A DNA stretch of 64,000 nt from Beta vulgaris subsp. vulgaris (Eukaryota; Streptophyta; Magnoliopsida; Caryophyllales; Amaranthaceae). Every line of letters begins with the position of its first letter. Positions within the stretch are counted from its first letter, which is position 1. Below are positions 35,166 through 48,002 of the stretch, one piece after another. The DNA lies in assembly GCF_026745355.1 (NCBI RefSeq), contig NC_079203.1:37634037-37698036 (forward strand), given 5' to 3'. Made by a program: the position numbers and the translations under genes. Below the pieces are notes generated by a model that made no database searches, was not told where the DNA came from, and saw only the letters and a list, made by a program, of their open reading frames with translations.

Positions 35166-38129
35166 ATGGAAACACACTCAAAAAATATGTCTAAAAATAA
35201 CCTTATTAGAAACCTCATAGTCTTTTTTGCACTTTCCATCACTATGCTCGTTACATCCTCATCAACAACCCCTAAAATTTTCCATTATGCAATATTTCTC
35301 CCCATCATATTTTACTTGCTCTATTCCTTATTCTCTCCCCATGCACAAAATTCCCAAAATACCCCTCCAGGTCCGTTCTCCCTCCCCATCTTTGGCAATT
35401 GGCTCCAAGTAGGTAACGACCTTAATCACCGTCGTCTAGCCGCCTTCTCGAAGACCTACGGCCCTGTCTTTTTCCTCAAACTCGGGGTTCGAAACCTAGT
35501 TGTGATCTCGAACCCTAAGCTGGCATGTGAAGTCCTCCATGCACAAGGGGTGGAGTTTGGATCCCGCCCTAGGAATGTTGTCTTTGACATCTTCACCGGA
35601 GGCGGCCAAGACATGGTTTTCACCGCCTATGGTGATCATTGGAGGAAGATGAGACGTATAATGACATTACCATTCTTCACCAATAAGGTGGTGAATACTT
35701 ATAGCCCTATGTGGGAGGAAGAAATGGACAAGGTTGTTAGTGATTTAAAGCATAATGACCATATTATTGGTATTAAAGCAAAAAAAGAAGGGTTTGTTTT
35801 AAGGAAGAGGTTACAACTTATGTTGTATAATATAATGTATAGGATGATGTTTGATGAAGGTTTTGAATCTATGGAGGATCCAACTTTTATCGAGGCCACG
35901 AAATTCAACTCTGAAAGGAGTAGATTGGCTCAAAGTTTTGAGTATAATTATGGAGATTTTATACCTTTGCTTAGACCTTTCTTGAGAAGTTATTTGAGTA
36001 AGTGTAGAGACTTGCAGAAGAGAAGGCTGGCATTCTTCAATAACTACTATGTTGAGAAGCGAAGGTATGACAACAAATTCTATGATCTTCTCCTTTTCTT
36101 AGAGTAAATTTCAAACACATATTCTCATTATTACTATATATAGAATTATTGCTTAATTTCTACTCCCTCTGTTTCATATTATAAGGCATTTTAGCTAAAA
36201 GAATTTGTTTCAAATTATAAGGCATTCTACAATACCAATGTAAGATTAAATGCAATTTTATATTATCAAGATAAGCTTATAGGTTGTTTTGTATTATCAA
36301 TACAATATTTAATGTCAATTCTTATTACCCATGCAAAACTAACTAAAATTAACTAAATTATTAATTTGTGTGCAAAAACCTTAAACGACTTATATTTTGA
36401 AACGGAGGGAGTAGTTGGAAACGGATCTATATGAAAAATTATACTAGTATGCAGGAATGTAGTTGCTGGTGTGCAAAGAGTCGTCCCTCTGTATAGGACT
36501 CCTGGTCCAAAATATTTTGGTTTTATTTGAAAAGGCTCAATTTGAAAAATATCATGCTTTGTATAAACGGCAAACGCTACACGTCTTCGTCTCCGCACTC
36601 CATAATTCACGCTATCTCCTATCATCTTGTTCAATCTCTTTCACCAAAATTTCAACCTTTCATATCTTTAACTTTAGTATTGTCATCCGTACTTTTTCAT
36701 AATTATTAATAATAAAATCAATCCATCAATTAGTATTGATTCTCTCTACTCTCCATGAAAAATTATGGTCTATCATTAAGGAGAAAGAAAAGACCCAATT
36801 TCCATTATAAAACAGGGCCCCATAAATATCCAAGATGGCCCTGGTAGTATGAGTTTTGTAATAAACATGATATACAATATAACCAATTTATTCTATCAGC
36901 TAATGATATTAATATATAAGAAGATATAGCATATATACAATTGGAAAAGTAGATTTATCTATTGGAGTGTCTTGTAAATGTTTTGTAATAAATATCCTTT
37001 TTCTTAATACCGAAACAATGATTGTATGGTTTATGTTCTGCATATAGAAAAGGCGACATTATTAACAAAGATAAAGATAACTTGTGCAAAAAAGAACATG
37101 GTCCATGATACATTTATTGTGGACCGGGTCATATAAGATCAATTTGTATAATGATTTAACGTTGCTGTAAATTTTACTCAATTCTCTACTAGTAGTATAG
37201 TCTTCATCTAGAAGCTCATGTTGTTTGTCTTTTCTATGTAACTAGAAAAATGCTCTAATGTGACTGACTATTCAAGTGTACTAAATGATCAGTGAACTTG
37301 AAGAATAAAACAAGTTGGAAAAGTATGCATAATTTTATCTTACGGTCAAATTTATGACACAACTCAATTATCATGTCTTAATTACAGGAATATAATGGCT
37401 ACAAATGGAGAAAATCACAAGATAAGTTGTGCCATTGACTACATAATTGATGCACAAAAGAAAGGAGAAATCAATGAAGACAATGTGCTGTACATAGTTG
37501 AAAACATCAATGTAGCAGCCATAGAAACAACCTTATGGTCCATGGAATGGGCGATAGCTGAGCTAGTAAACCATCCAAAAATCCAACAAAAAATCCGCCA
37601 AGAAATCGCCACAAATCTCAATGGAAACCCAGTTACAGAATCAAACCTTGAACAATTACCCTATTTACAAGCAACAATTAAGGAAACCCTAAGGTTACAT
37701 ACCCCTATACCTTTGTTAGTACCCCATATGAACATTGAAGAAGCTAAACTTGGTGGGTATACAATACCTAGAGAGTCTAAGGTGGTGGTTAACGCGTGGT
37801 GGTTGGCTAACAACCCTGAATGGTGGCACGATCCACAAGAATTCCGCCCTGAGAGGTTTCTTCAGGAGGAAGTAACGACGGACGTGACAGTGGGTGGTGG
37901 TAAGGTGGATTTTAGGTTTTTACCATTTGGTGTTGGAAGGAGGAGTTGCCCTGGAATTATATTGGCATTGCCTATATTAGGGCTTATAATTGGTAAATTG
38001 GTGACTAATTTTGAGATGAAACCTCCATTAGGAGAAGAAAAGATTGATGTGAGTGAGAAAGGTGGGCAATTCAGTCTGCATATTGCTAAGCATTCAACTG
38101 TTGTTTTATCTCCTGTTCATGCAGCTTGA
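35166..38129 (+). CDS. CYP73A: Trans-cinnamate 4-hydroxylase, class II type (CYP73A)
   Basis: Cytochrome P450 that hydroxylates trans-cinnamate to p-coumarate, the second step of the phenylpropanoid pathway, on the ER membrane with NADPH-P450 reductase. Two exons, 35166-36064 and 37388-38129, joined by a phase-2 GT-AG intron (AAG|GTATGA ... TTACAG|GAA), encode 546 residues. Two hydrophobic segments (about residues 14-32 and 41-60) precede the hinge [14 protein letters not shown]. Family landmarks: [38 protein letters not shown]-helix AAIETT (343-348), ExxR (399-402), PERF (454-457), and haem motif [11 protein letters not shown] with Cys487. The extended N-terminus and MWEEEMD point to the class II branch rather than the 505-residue class I. 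All catalytic motifs are intact. An alternative start is Met8. Many C4H genes have a second intron; here exon 2 is continuous. Confidence 0.95.
36065..37387 (+). other. Intron 1 of CYP73A
   Basis: 1323 bp, GTATGA donor and TTACAG acceptor. It lies at the position of the first intron of other C4H genes, just after the FVDERK-like stretch (YVEKRR here). It contains a Stowaway MITE at 36163-36411; the remainder is plain AT-rich sequence. Confidence 0.9.
36163..36411. mobile_element. Stowaway MITE (Tc1/mariner type)
   Basis: Left end CTCCCTCTGTTTCA and right end TTTTGAAACGGAGGGAG are inverted, flanked by TA on both sides (36161-36162 and 36412-36413). The 249-bp size, ends and TA target are those of Stowaway MITEs. 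Confidence 0.93.
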
Positions 38130-38706
38130 CTTGATTATATAGTATCAAAATTTTATACACCAATGTTTGTTACATTGGCCTAGGTCTGAGACCTTGTTTA
38201 TCTTGTTGAATTTACTATATAGAATTCATTATCTAGATTTTAATAAGTTTAATTTAGCATGTTATTACTTATACTTCATGTGATAAATATCTGTATGTTT
38301 CTCATGAAACCCGTGGATTTCAGTTTTCTCTCTAAAGGGAGTAAGGAACCATAATCAAGATAAAATGTTTACCTTGTAGTACTATTGCGTTATATGTGAA
38401 TTTCATTTCTGAGTAGAATTTGATTACATTATATACATGAGCAACGTGAATCTTGACCAATGGTCAATGGATGCAAAACTTAAAATTTTAATCGGTGTAC
38501 ACTACAGTAAGCGGAACGCCGTCACATATCACATCCCTTTAGAAAATGATCAAAAAATTTGCATAAGAGATCTCAAACTCATGATCTCTTATTTTGTAAT
38601 GTTATAATCTTACTGCTAAATTAAGACTTGAGTTTGTGACAAATGTTAATCCGAAACTATATATATTATTAAATAACCCGGGGCATTGCCCGTGATCAAC
38701 AATTAA
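38130..38706. other. 3' flank of CYP73A
   Basis: AT-rich. An AATAAG about 115 bp after the stop could serve as a weak polyadenylation signal. A hairpin-like CCCGGGGCATTGCCCG near 38677 resembles a Helitron 3' hairpin from another, truncated copy. Confidence 0.35.
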
Positions 38707-38971
38707 TCTATACTAATATATTAAAAGGCGTTCCTAAACGTGGAACGGTGCCATACATGTGGCGCTCTCCCTAAATCATTTTACTCCATGTAATCCTCAT
38801 GCAATAAAAACTAGAAATTGCATAGCATAAGGTTTGATCCCATGATCTCAAGGTCATATATTAAAGTCTTAACCAATAGACCAAGTGATATTTGGTGGTA
38901 TGATTTTAAAGTATAATATTAATAAATAAAAAATCTCCTTACCCGGGGCATAACCCGGGCCTAATAACTAG
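38707..38971 (+). mobile_element. Short non-autonomous Helitron
   Basis: Starts TCTATACTAATATATT after an A and ends with a CCCGGG...CCCGGG hairpin followed by CTAATAACTAG and then T. TC start, hairpin, CTAG end and A/T target flanks are the Helitron pattern. Length 265 bp. Confidence 0.75.
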
Positions 38972-39691
38972 TTAAGATCTAAAATAGAGACATCCAAGAT
39001 AATTTCCAACTCATTTGCTCATTCAGTCATTTGTAGAACTCTAAATGAGTTGATTTGCCATTTACAACATCAGTGTAGAATTAATTATGCAATTTATTAC
39101 AAGCGTAGCTACCCTCATAAACTTTTTTTTCTTTTCTTTTAATATAGTGTCCAACTTCCAAAACATACTTGTCCTTTTATAAATGTCCATTTCAAAGTTT
39201 CTGAAAAGAATCTGATTACTAATAATGTATACTGTGTATAGTTTTTGTTGTTTCTACTTTTCTTTTGCAGATGTGTTTGTTCTTCCCGCTTTTACTCCCT
39301 TTTATTGCAAAAACAAATGCTATTCCATTGATTTCACTTCACCACTATTTTAAATTTCTTGATTACTCTCCACAACTAAATTGATATAATGAGAAGAGAC
39401 AAACGGAGTAGTATTTCCTTCATCCATTTTCTTTTTAGTTGTAATGCTTCCCTATTATTGTTTGGTGAACAAAATCCAGGTGGATCCTGCCCATCACTTA
39501 GCACGCTGGTGTAGGCAAAATAGGATTTATTGTCTTTCATTTGGTTTTCGTTGTAAGTTTTCTTGATGTAAAAAAAAAAAAAAAAGGTTGCAACACACGC
39601 ACCTTTGTTTTGGTACACTTCATCTATCTTTGTTTCTTTCTCCTCATTACTAAAACACATTTTTCATGTCTCTATCTCTATCTCCTATATA

Positions 39692-40359
39692 TGTTGGAAC
39701 ATTTATAGTGTAATGGGTTTATAAGTTCATATGGTTTTATATTAGAAGAGGAGGAGGCCAAGGATGCTAAGATTAGACGATGCAAAACACGTGAAACAAT
39801 CAAGCGAAATAGAAAGGTCGTCACTAGTCGCGAAATAGAAAGGTCGTCACTGGTCATGACATCCGACGCGGGTCGCGAGCATGATGTCGTGACTCGCGAT
39901 CTGTAGCACGGCTCACCTCGTGCTTAGTTTCGGCGCGTGACATTTTGCTTGAACGGTTTACAACTGTTGTATTATGTACGTTATCCTTTTAATGACGTTT
40001 GGGAATTTTAATCGAAGGATATTAAGGCAATAACTACTCTAATCTAAGAAGGTAATATAAATACTACCTTTGTCATTCATATGAGGGGTGGGAAATCAGC
40101 TTTCATATATCAAAAAACTTGCTTTGCTTTAGAGAAACTTCTGTATTTTCTCTCTAGTGTTCTTCACAAACAACAAACACAAAAGTTCTTGTTGATTCAC
40201 ATAGAAGATCATCTTGTGAATTGTTTTCTCCATTGTATCTCATTAGTTATTTCGTGTTAACCCGTTGATCTACAGGGACGAAATAAAACTAATAAGAAAG
40301 CATAGTTTCCATGCTTTGAAGTGATATATCTGGTTCCCTTGTTGATCATACATATAACA
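39692..40359 (+). mobile_element. Possible solo LTR
   Basis: Begins TGTTGGAACA and ends CATATAACA, giving TGTT...AACA ends. The interior has a GC-richer U3-like part (39790-39930) with a 22-bp direct repeat containing AAATAGAAAGGTCGTCACT. No target duplication was found, so the call is weak. Confidence 0.35.
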
Positions 40360-40900
40360 TCATATGGATCTCCTAATATATCACATTTTTTATCTCTCTA
40401 TATCTATCTCGTATCACCTGTGTCTCCTAATATATCACGTGTCTCCTCTAATATTGCAACTAAAATATCATAAGACGTATTAATATTTCACATAAAGATT
40501 GAACTTAATCATGTTTCTATTACAAGGATTGTCATGTTCATATCTAATATGAAACTTAATAAAGATAATACTACTCTTTATATTTCAACTTGAGCAAGTC
40601 CATAATTCTAATACTCTTTGTGGGTTTTTAGTTCAACTTCGACCTGTCACATTCTGTAATGCACAATTTTGACTATATATATCACATTCTGTAATGCACA
40701 CCCAGAGGGGTAGATGAGGGTGTGCAAGGAGCCCAATAGCACAGGGCCCCCAAAATATATTATTTTGAAAATTTTACTTCATATTTGAAGAAATAACCCT
40801 TGTTCCCCACCCTTAATAAATTTGTCAATGATTAATTTATCTTTAGATTTTAAACTTTCCATCTTTAGAACTCTAACCTTCCATCTTTATTTTCTATAAA

Positions 40901-41479
40901 CTAGAATTTTTTGCACGCGATGCGTGCTTGAATTTTTTTTCAAAACAGAAACTCAATTTTCTTCGACATAAGAGTCAAAATTTGAACATTAGACAAAGTA
41001 TAATTGTTTTTAGTTGTAAAATTTGATTGGTTTAGTTTCCATCACTTAAGTCTCTCACCATTCTTTTTTTTTTTTTTTTACTTTTCAAAGTTAAATTCTA
41101 TGAACAAAATAGAAATTTTATTGAATTTATTTATGATTTCTAATATTATAATTTTTTAGTTGATTTTTGAATTAAGTACAGTACTTCGTAAATTGTAAAG
41201 AAAGTGGAAACTTTGATTTCAAGTCAATTTATTCATAGTTGTAGTTTATAAGTGAATTTAAGTTTTTATAAAATTCCTCATTTTAGTGATTTGCATAATG
41301 TAAATTATGCAATTTTATGATTTTAGCTGACTTGTGAGAGTGATTGTTAACATTATATTTTTGGTATTTTTGTTTGAAGTCCCCTTTGATTTGTAAGTGA
41401 ATTTGTAATTGAGAATGGAAGGGGATAGTCTCTTTATTCGGGGACACCACAGCTCCCCCCTTCCCTTATATAATAGAGG
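40901..41479 (-). mobile_element. Helitron copy 1 (minus orientation)
   Basis: On the minus strand it starts at CTCTATTATATAAGGG (41479) and ends with the hairpin GCACGCATCGCGTGC and CTAG at 40901, with T as the 3' flank. It is an inverted relative of the copy at 42521-43087 along its whole length. Confidence 0.8.
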
Positions 41480-41549
41480 TATGTTATACTTTAATTCTTA
41501 AATGATATTTTACATAAACCTTTTTAACCTTGATAATTAATCGCTATTA

Positions 41550-42059
41550 TATAATAGAAAATGATAGGTCCAAATATATGTAAAAGTTTCATTATATATA
41601 GGAAACACTTTAAAAAAGTAAATAATTTTTTTCTCTGTCTAACTTCTAAAATCTGATTTCACTACAAATACACCTCTATTTTTTATCATGACCCACCATT
41701 AATTGTGAATGGTTCTTGAGAATAGTGATTTGTAAGTAAATGTTTATAAATGTTTGTGTATGTATTGACGTTCTAGGTTATTAGTTTTAGTTTATATGTT
41801 AATTTTAAGTTTTAATAAAGTTTCCTGATTATTTGAGTGAGATTTTTATAACGTGATTTTCTCAATTGTATGAGTGGTTTGTAAAGTTTCTTCTTTTAAG
41901 TGATTTGTGAGTGAGTGTTGTAAATTAATTTTCGGTAGTTTTCTTTAAATGTCGATTTTGATTTTGACTTTCCTCTTGTAGTTTAGAAAGGGAAGGGGGA
42001 TAAAATAGGCGTTTCAAAAGAGGACACCATTGCTCCCCCCTTTCCTTATATAATAGAGA
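41550..42059 (-). mobile_element. Helitron copy 2 (minus orientation, 3' end lost)
   Basis: The minus-strand start TCTCTATTATATAAGG at 42059 and the following CTCCCCCC / GGTGTCCTCTTTTGAAACGCC stretch match the other copies, then similarity decays. No CTAG hairpin end was found; the low boundary is approximate. Confidence 0.6.
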
Positions 42060-42520
42060 TTTAGGGGCCCAATTTTCATGTTAGATCCAGGGCCCCAAAT
42101 TTTTCGCACACCTTTGACTATGGCATAAAGATATAAAGAAGAACCAAGGATTCTTGAATTCAATATTATGACTTCCTATCTTTCACATAGAAGACCAAGA
42201 TTCAAATTTTGGTGAAAGCAAAAATTTCGAGGGGGGTTGTGTCTTTGGCTGAGTGGTCCTGGACGAGGCATTACCAACAGGTTTCCGAAAGAGTCCCCTG
42301 GAAAAAGGGTATTTTACTATTAACCGGATATTCAAACCAAATACTAGACCTCATCGAATTTACAAATTAAGGAGAAATATTTAGACACATGTTAATGATG
42401 AAAGTGAGGTGACAAACCATATAGTGAGTGATAAGTGACTACGAAAACAAAAATTCAATGACCTAAATTTAGAATTTCGTTTCCTTTCTACTCCACATAT
42501 CTTGTGGCAGTATTGTACTA

Positions 42521-43087
42521 TCTCTATTATATAAGGGAAGGGTGGAGCAATGGTGTCCTCTTTTGAAATGCCTATTTTGCCCACCTTCCCATTCTAAATT
42601 ACTTCACTTACGAATCAAAGAGGGCTTCAAACAAAAATACCAAAAATATAATTATAACAATTACACAAGTCAACTAAAATCATAAAATTGCATAATTTAC
42701 GTTATGCAAATCACTAAAATGAGGAAACTTTATAAAAACCTAAAAATTCACTTACAACTACAACCTATGAAAAAAAATTGACTTGAAATCAAAGTGTCCA
42801 CTTTCTTTACAATTTATGAAGTACTGTACTTAATTCAAAAATCAACTAAAAAATTATAATATTAGAAATCATAAATAAATTCAATAAAATTTCTATTTTG
42901 TTCATAGAATTTACCTTTGAAAAGTAAAAAAAAAAAAAAAAAAGAATGGTGAGAGACTTAAGTGATAGAAACTAAACCAATTATACTTTGTATGTCTAAT
43001 GTTCAAATTTTGACTCTTATACCGAAGAAAATCAAGTTTCTGTTTCAAAAAAAAATTCAAGCACGCATCGCGTGCAAAAAATTCTAG
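42521..43087 (+). mobile_element. Helitron copy 3 (plus orientation)
   Basis: Starts TCTCTATTATATAAGGG after A and ends GCACGCATCGCGTGC hairpin, AAAAAATT, CTAG, then T. The 6-bp stem and the end spacing are standard. No Rep/helicase coding sequence, so non-autonomous, 567 bp. Confidence 0.88.
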
Positions 43088-43934
43088 TGAAGTGAAGATT
43101 CAAAGGGGGTTCAACAAAGACGAAAAGAAAAAAAAATCAAATTTCACAAAACAAGACTTGATTAGTAGATAGTCACGCATGACGACCGTTTCAGGCAATT
43201 TTGGTGGCCTTGATTAGTTAGTCAAGACATACTCAAAGTCTCAAACAGCAGAGATTATTCTTCTACTTCATCATGTTTATGTTGGGAAAATAACATTCTT
43301 ACCATGTTAGGCCTTATTTGACATTGATGTCCGTTTTCAATTTTTAGTTTTAAGTTCGTAGAAGTTATGTACTGCTTTTTTTTCTTAAAGGAGTTATATA
43401 CTGCTTTATTCATTAAAAATTATCCATACCTAAGTTAATCAGATTTATGTTGCCAACTGGAACATTGAAAAACACTGTATGATTTCCATTCTAGCTACTA
43501 GTTTTATGACAAAATTAAAACCAAAACGATGATGAAGGAGTTACTGGTTTCAAGTGTAGCGGTGCATTTGATACAAAATGAGTAAATAAATAATCAGCTA
43601 ATAATTGATTTAAAACATAACAGATTGAAAAGAAGGAAAAAAAATCGCCAAGTACAACACATCAATAGTTGAATTATTCGCCAAAAAAAAAAAGCACCTA
43701 TTGATAATTTTGTTTTATGCGTGAAATATTAAGTCTTTTCTTTAAGCTTTTCAGAGATTAATATAATCAATGGCATGGATCCGGCCCCCAAGGTAATCCC
43801 TAGAATATCAAGTCTTTTTGTCTAATGAGAGACTTCTTGAACAAAGGTACGTGTTGGGCCTGTTGGCAGATTGGAAATGAAAAAAGCATTATTTTCTGAT
43901 AGCCTCATAGAGAAAATCTTATCACCTTAACACT

Positions 43935-45135
43935 CCCATGCATCAAATAAGCCCAAATCTTACCCTCAACAATTTTATTCTACCTAACCGCACTTGGGAT
44001 CTAATCAAATTACGTGTAATTGTTCCTTCACACCTTCTTAATACAATCAAAGGAATATCAATCCCTCAAAATGACCTATGTGATACTCCAATTTAGGGGC
44101 CTCACCCACCGAGGTAGCTCACAATTAAGACTGCGATATGGCTAGCCCATAATTTGGACCCCAATAGGGAAAAATGGCCTTTTAGATGGATTCGAAAAAT
44201 TGATGTTCTCCCAAAGCTTTAAATTTTGCTATGGCAAATCTGTCACAATAGTTTAGGGAATCGTTCCACCCTATTCAACAGACATATTATCGGCACAAAC
44301 TCTTGCGCGATTTGTAACTCCAATGAAGAAACTATTGATCATCTCTTCGGAACATGCCCACACCTTCTTTCCATTTGGCGCCTCCATGATTTAACAAAAC
44401 GGTTCCCTTTTAAACAGAATCTCACCAACATATGGACAATGCTTCATTCGCTTAAATGCAAACATACCTTATTGGCCAATTACATTTTTCTGATATGGGG
44501 TATATGGAAGGAAAGGAATGAAATCATATTCAAAAACAGCAAATTAAATATTCATAGAATTCTGCACAAGGCCAACTTCATATACTCTGAATCGACCCCT
44601 AGAAATAAGATTGACGGATGTCACGTAAGTGGCATCCTCCGACATTTTCACTCTTCCTCCTTCTCTTCATCCACCCAACAACTCACTCCTCCTCGTCGCT
44701 TGGGAGCCGCATCCCTCCTCTCATTTCAAACTCAATTTTGATGGCTCGGTTTGCCTACAGTCTGCCGTTGCGGGAGTCATCATTGGAGACCACAATGGCA
44801 AGGTTCGCAAAGTTGCTGCCTTCAATCTAGGTAACACGCAAGTCTTCATTGCGGAAGCCATGGCCCTTCACCAAGGGATTCTTCTGTCACTTAAAGAGAA
44901 CACCAATAATCTCCAAATTGAAGGCGACAACTTACTCATCATCAACACCGTCAAAGGTCTTTGGTCCCCCCCCCCCAATGGCAAATAGCTCATATCGTCC
45001 AAGATATCAAATCCCTTCTCCAACTTTTCAATAATTGGAGCATCATGCACATCTTCCAAGAAGCAAACAAAGTCACAGATTGAATAGCTACTGTTGGTCA
45101 CCTAATAAAATCAATTTTTATATTGATGATTGTAA
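43935..45135 (+). pseudogene. LINE-C 3' fragment: zf-RVT and RNase H
   Basis: Plus-strand remnant of a third LINE. The frame from 44226 has the zinc-binding RT-associated region (LWQICHNSLGNRSTLFNRHI, CAICNSNEETIDHLFGTCPH, LIWGIWKERNEIIFKN). A frame change follows, then an RNase H domain (HFKLNFDGSV, FIAEAMALHQGIL, LQIEGDNLLIINTV) carrying the expected Asp/Glu/Asp residues, disrupted again at the run of about 12 C at 44967. The upstream RT is absent; weak matches begin near 43935. Confidence 0.82.
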
Positions 45136-45434
45136 TAGCTCAGCTCTTCATGATATCATTGTAAACAATGAATTAGGAGTTTCCCTCGTGCAAATTCTTT
45201 TTTATTCTTCTTACCTTTTAAAAAAAACTACAAAGATACAATAGATAAACACATAGATAACATACATATATTCTTTTTAAAGATGGACTTTAATGTTAAA
45301 AAAAAAAACTTATATGGACTTGATCCACACTAAATTAGCATGGAATTAATGCTAATTCATGTGATTTATGAAAAAAATCACTATATAAAAAATAGATATA
45401 AAAAATAAGTAAATATAGATTTTATGGTTATTTC

Positions 45435-46340
45435 ACCAAAATACCCCTGACAAATCATGAAATTTACCATATACTCTCAGTGTTACAGATATTCACCATA
45501 TACCCCTAACTTTTCAAAATTGTTCACCAAATTATTTTTTTTCTAAAGGACATTAACTTCTCGTTAGAGTTATTTACAATTTTGCATTATTATAACCCTA
45601 ACCCTTAACCCTAATCCTAATCCGATCCCTAACCTTAACCCAAACCCACCCTCCCTTCCGCTCCACCCCACCCCAGCCCCCACCCCTCCTCCTCCCCTCC
45701 ACTCCAGCCCAACCTCCACCCCCTCCCCCTCCACCGCTACAGCCCCCACCCCCTCCCCTCTGCCAGCTCAGCCCCCTCCCCTCTACAGCAGCCCCCACCC
45801 CCTCCCCCTTGCCACCCTAGAAAATGAACCGGAAATTCTCATATTTGAGAACCTGTATTATTGATCCACAAATCTCGTCCAAATTCGAGTCTGGCGTTTC
45901 TGATAAAGGATTTTGTTCCGAAATTTTCGCCCGTTTAGGCTTTGTTCTTTGTTTTACATACCACCATTGAGCATCAAACTTGTCTTTCAGATTTAGGTGC
46001 AGGTGTGGAGGGCAGAGGGTGAGGGGCGGGGCTGCGGGCTAGCAGGGGGAGGGTAGAGGGTGAGGGGTTGGGTTGGGGCTAGTAAAGGGAGGGGGAGGGG
46101 TGGGGCTAGTTTGGGGGCTAGGGTGGGTTAGGGGTTAGCATTAGGATTAGGGTTTAGGAGTTAGGGGTTAATAATGGCAAAATGATAAATAAAGATAACG
46201 GCAAGTTGACAACCGTTAGAAAAAGAGTATCTGGTGAACCTTTTTTGAAAACTTAGGGGTATATGGTGAATATCTAAACTATTGAAGGCATATAGTGAAT
46301 TTCGTGATTTATCGGAGTATATGGTGAAAAAAACATATAT
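45435..46340. mobile_element. Fold-back / MULE-like element with C-rich and G-rich arms
   Basis: The left arm (TTTCACCAAAATACCCC ... ATATTCACCATATACCCC) is the inverse of the right arm (GGGGTATATGGTGAATAT ... GTATATGGTGAAAAA) over at least 180 bp. Inside, a CCCACCCCCTCCCC block (45600-45820) faces a GGGGGAGGG block (46010-46150). No transposase; target duplication uncertain. The glycine-rich frame on the minus strand is a composition artefact. Confidence 0.65.
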
Positions 46341-46344
46341 TTTA

Positions 46345-48002
46345 AAGTTTGACTACGTGGAAAAAATTACTACGTCACAGATTTAAAATTTCATCATAAT
46401 AAACTAAAATATGAAAGAGTGACTATTTAAAAAAAACAGTCACTATGATAGATAGTAACTCGGTACTGTAACTTAAGATTTTTATAAGGTTAATATGGAG
46501 AAAAAAGGGTCACTATGTTATATAAGTGACTTTGGTCCACAATAATATTAGTGTGGACCAAGTATACGCAAGATTAATTCGACTTTAATTCGATAGAAGA
46601 AATACCTAAGGCTATATATTCTTCACCTAATTTTGTCTAGTATTATATATACTTCATAATTGGTTCATGACTCAACCCCTACTAGGCTACTAACCTACAA
46701 AATACACCAGGATGCTAGGCTACTAACCTATATGATACACCAAGATGTTGCATAAAGCTAAACAACCCAAAAGATGACAGGCATAAAAACCCGTTTCCCC
46801 CACAAGTGAATAACATAAAGTTGGGATGAGGATTTGAACATTGTGCAACACCCTAAAATTTAAGGTGGTACTCCATTAAGATACCACTTCTCGCTCGTCT
46901 AGAATTATATCAGTCAACTCATTTGAACTTTTTAGAACCTAAAACCATCTTATTTTTTTTGGTGAAAAAACCATCTTATTTTACCTAAAAGTGTCTTGTT
47001 TATGTATTAAGTTGTCTAAAATTGTTTGAACTTAACTTATTTTCTCTGCATATATCTCAACTTGATATGTTTGATATAGGCTAAAATAAGTAAAAATATT
47101 AAAGTGTAAATTCCTCTTCCTAGACATTTTCAAGGACTAGCCCACTTCCCATTACTCAAAACAGAACTTCCTACACATAAAAAAGAAACCCCTTAAAAAG
47201 GTTAGACCCAATTCTTTTTGGACTTACTATTCAATTTGTCTGACTCAGTTCACTCACCAGTTCACGCAAATTCAAAATACTTGTCATGAATTGGTCAAAT
47301 TCAGTCCAAAAACAGGTAACCTAAATCGCAAAGTCTATTTCACGTGGATACATAACCCAATGGGATAGATGGAGATTTTTTCTGCTCTAGGTGCTATATG
47401 ACAAAAAAAAATTCAACCGTAACAGCTGAGCTTCAATTGCTTGAAATTTGTCATTCCCCAATAGCTCGTATCCGTGATTACAAAGTTTCACCAGAATAAA
47501 TGATCCAACTTACAAATATACGGAATATGCGGTATGCCAGTGTGAATGGGCTGACTACTATAAACGGTGTTTTAGTGAAATCATGTCATATTTTCAATTA
47601 GAAGCGCTTAAACCATGTGATGATTTACGCACAATTATAGCCAGCACGTTTGAAAGACATTGCCAGTTGCAGCAGATTGTGCAAAAACCAGAAAACTGTG
47701 GATGAAACTCTTCTTGGATGGCAACTTAATTTATAATAGCGCTCCAAAAAGCATGTGTGCACACATGCACAAGCACTCTAGCGACAAGTTAGGAGTATCA
47801 AATAGCTAAAAAAACAAAACAATATTCCATTTGAAACCTACCCTTGGCCAAAACTGAGATTACAATTAATATATATGGAGATTATGCTTATTCATAACTC
47901 TTTAATGGCTTCCTAAATTTGTAAACACAAAGATCTTACATTTATACAATGGACTACAATTTGAAGGCTTGTATAATTTGTCAGATGATGCAACCATCGC
48001 AG
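46345..48002. other. Intergenic 3' flank of HEN2
   Basis: AT-rich with no recognised gene. The HEN2 3' untranslated region should lie at its right end; on the minus strand TGAATAAGCATAAT at about 47892-47905 is a possible polyadenylation signal. A short direct repeat of GGCTACTAACCTA is at 46683-46750. Confidence 0.4.

Noticed and set aside
35166..38129. CYP76-type P450 of specialised metabolism
   Set aside because: Sequence landmarks around the substrate regions, I helix and haem loop are those of CYP73A throughout.
42200..42310. tRNA-derived SINE (box A-like GGCTGAGTGGTC)
   Set aside because: A box A-like word is present but no convincing box B, tail or target duplication.
45590..45650. 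Interstitial telomere repeat (CCCTAA-like)
   Set aside because: Units are irregular and short, and belong to the inverted arms of the fold-back element, with the mirror at 46125-46165.
45598..45798. Glycine/tryptophan-rich protein
   Set aside because: It is the reverse reading of a C-rich repeat block in a fold-back element.
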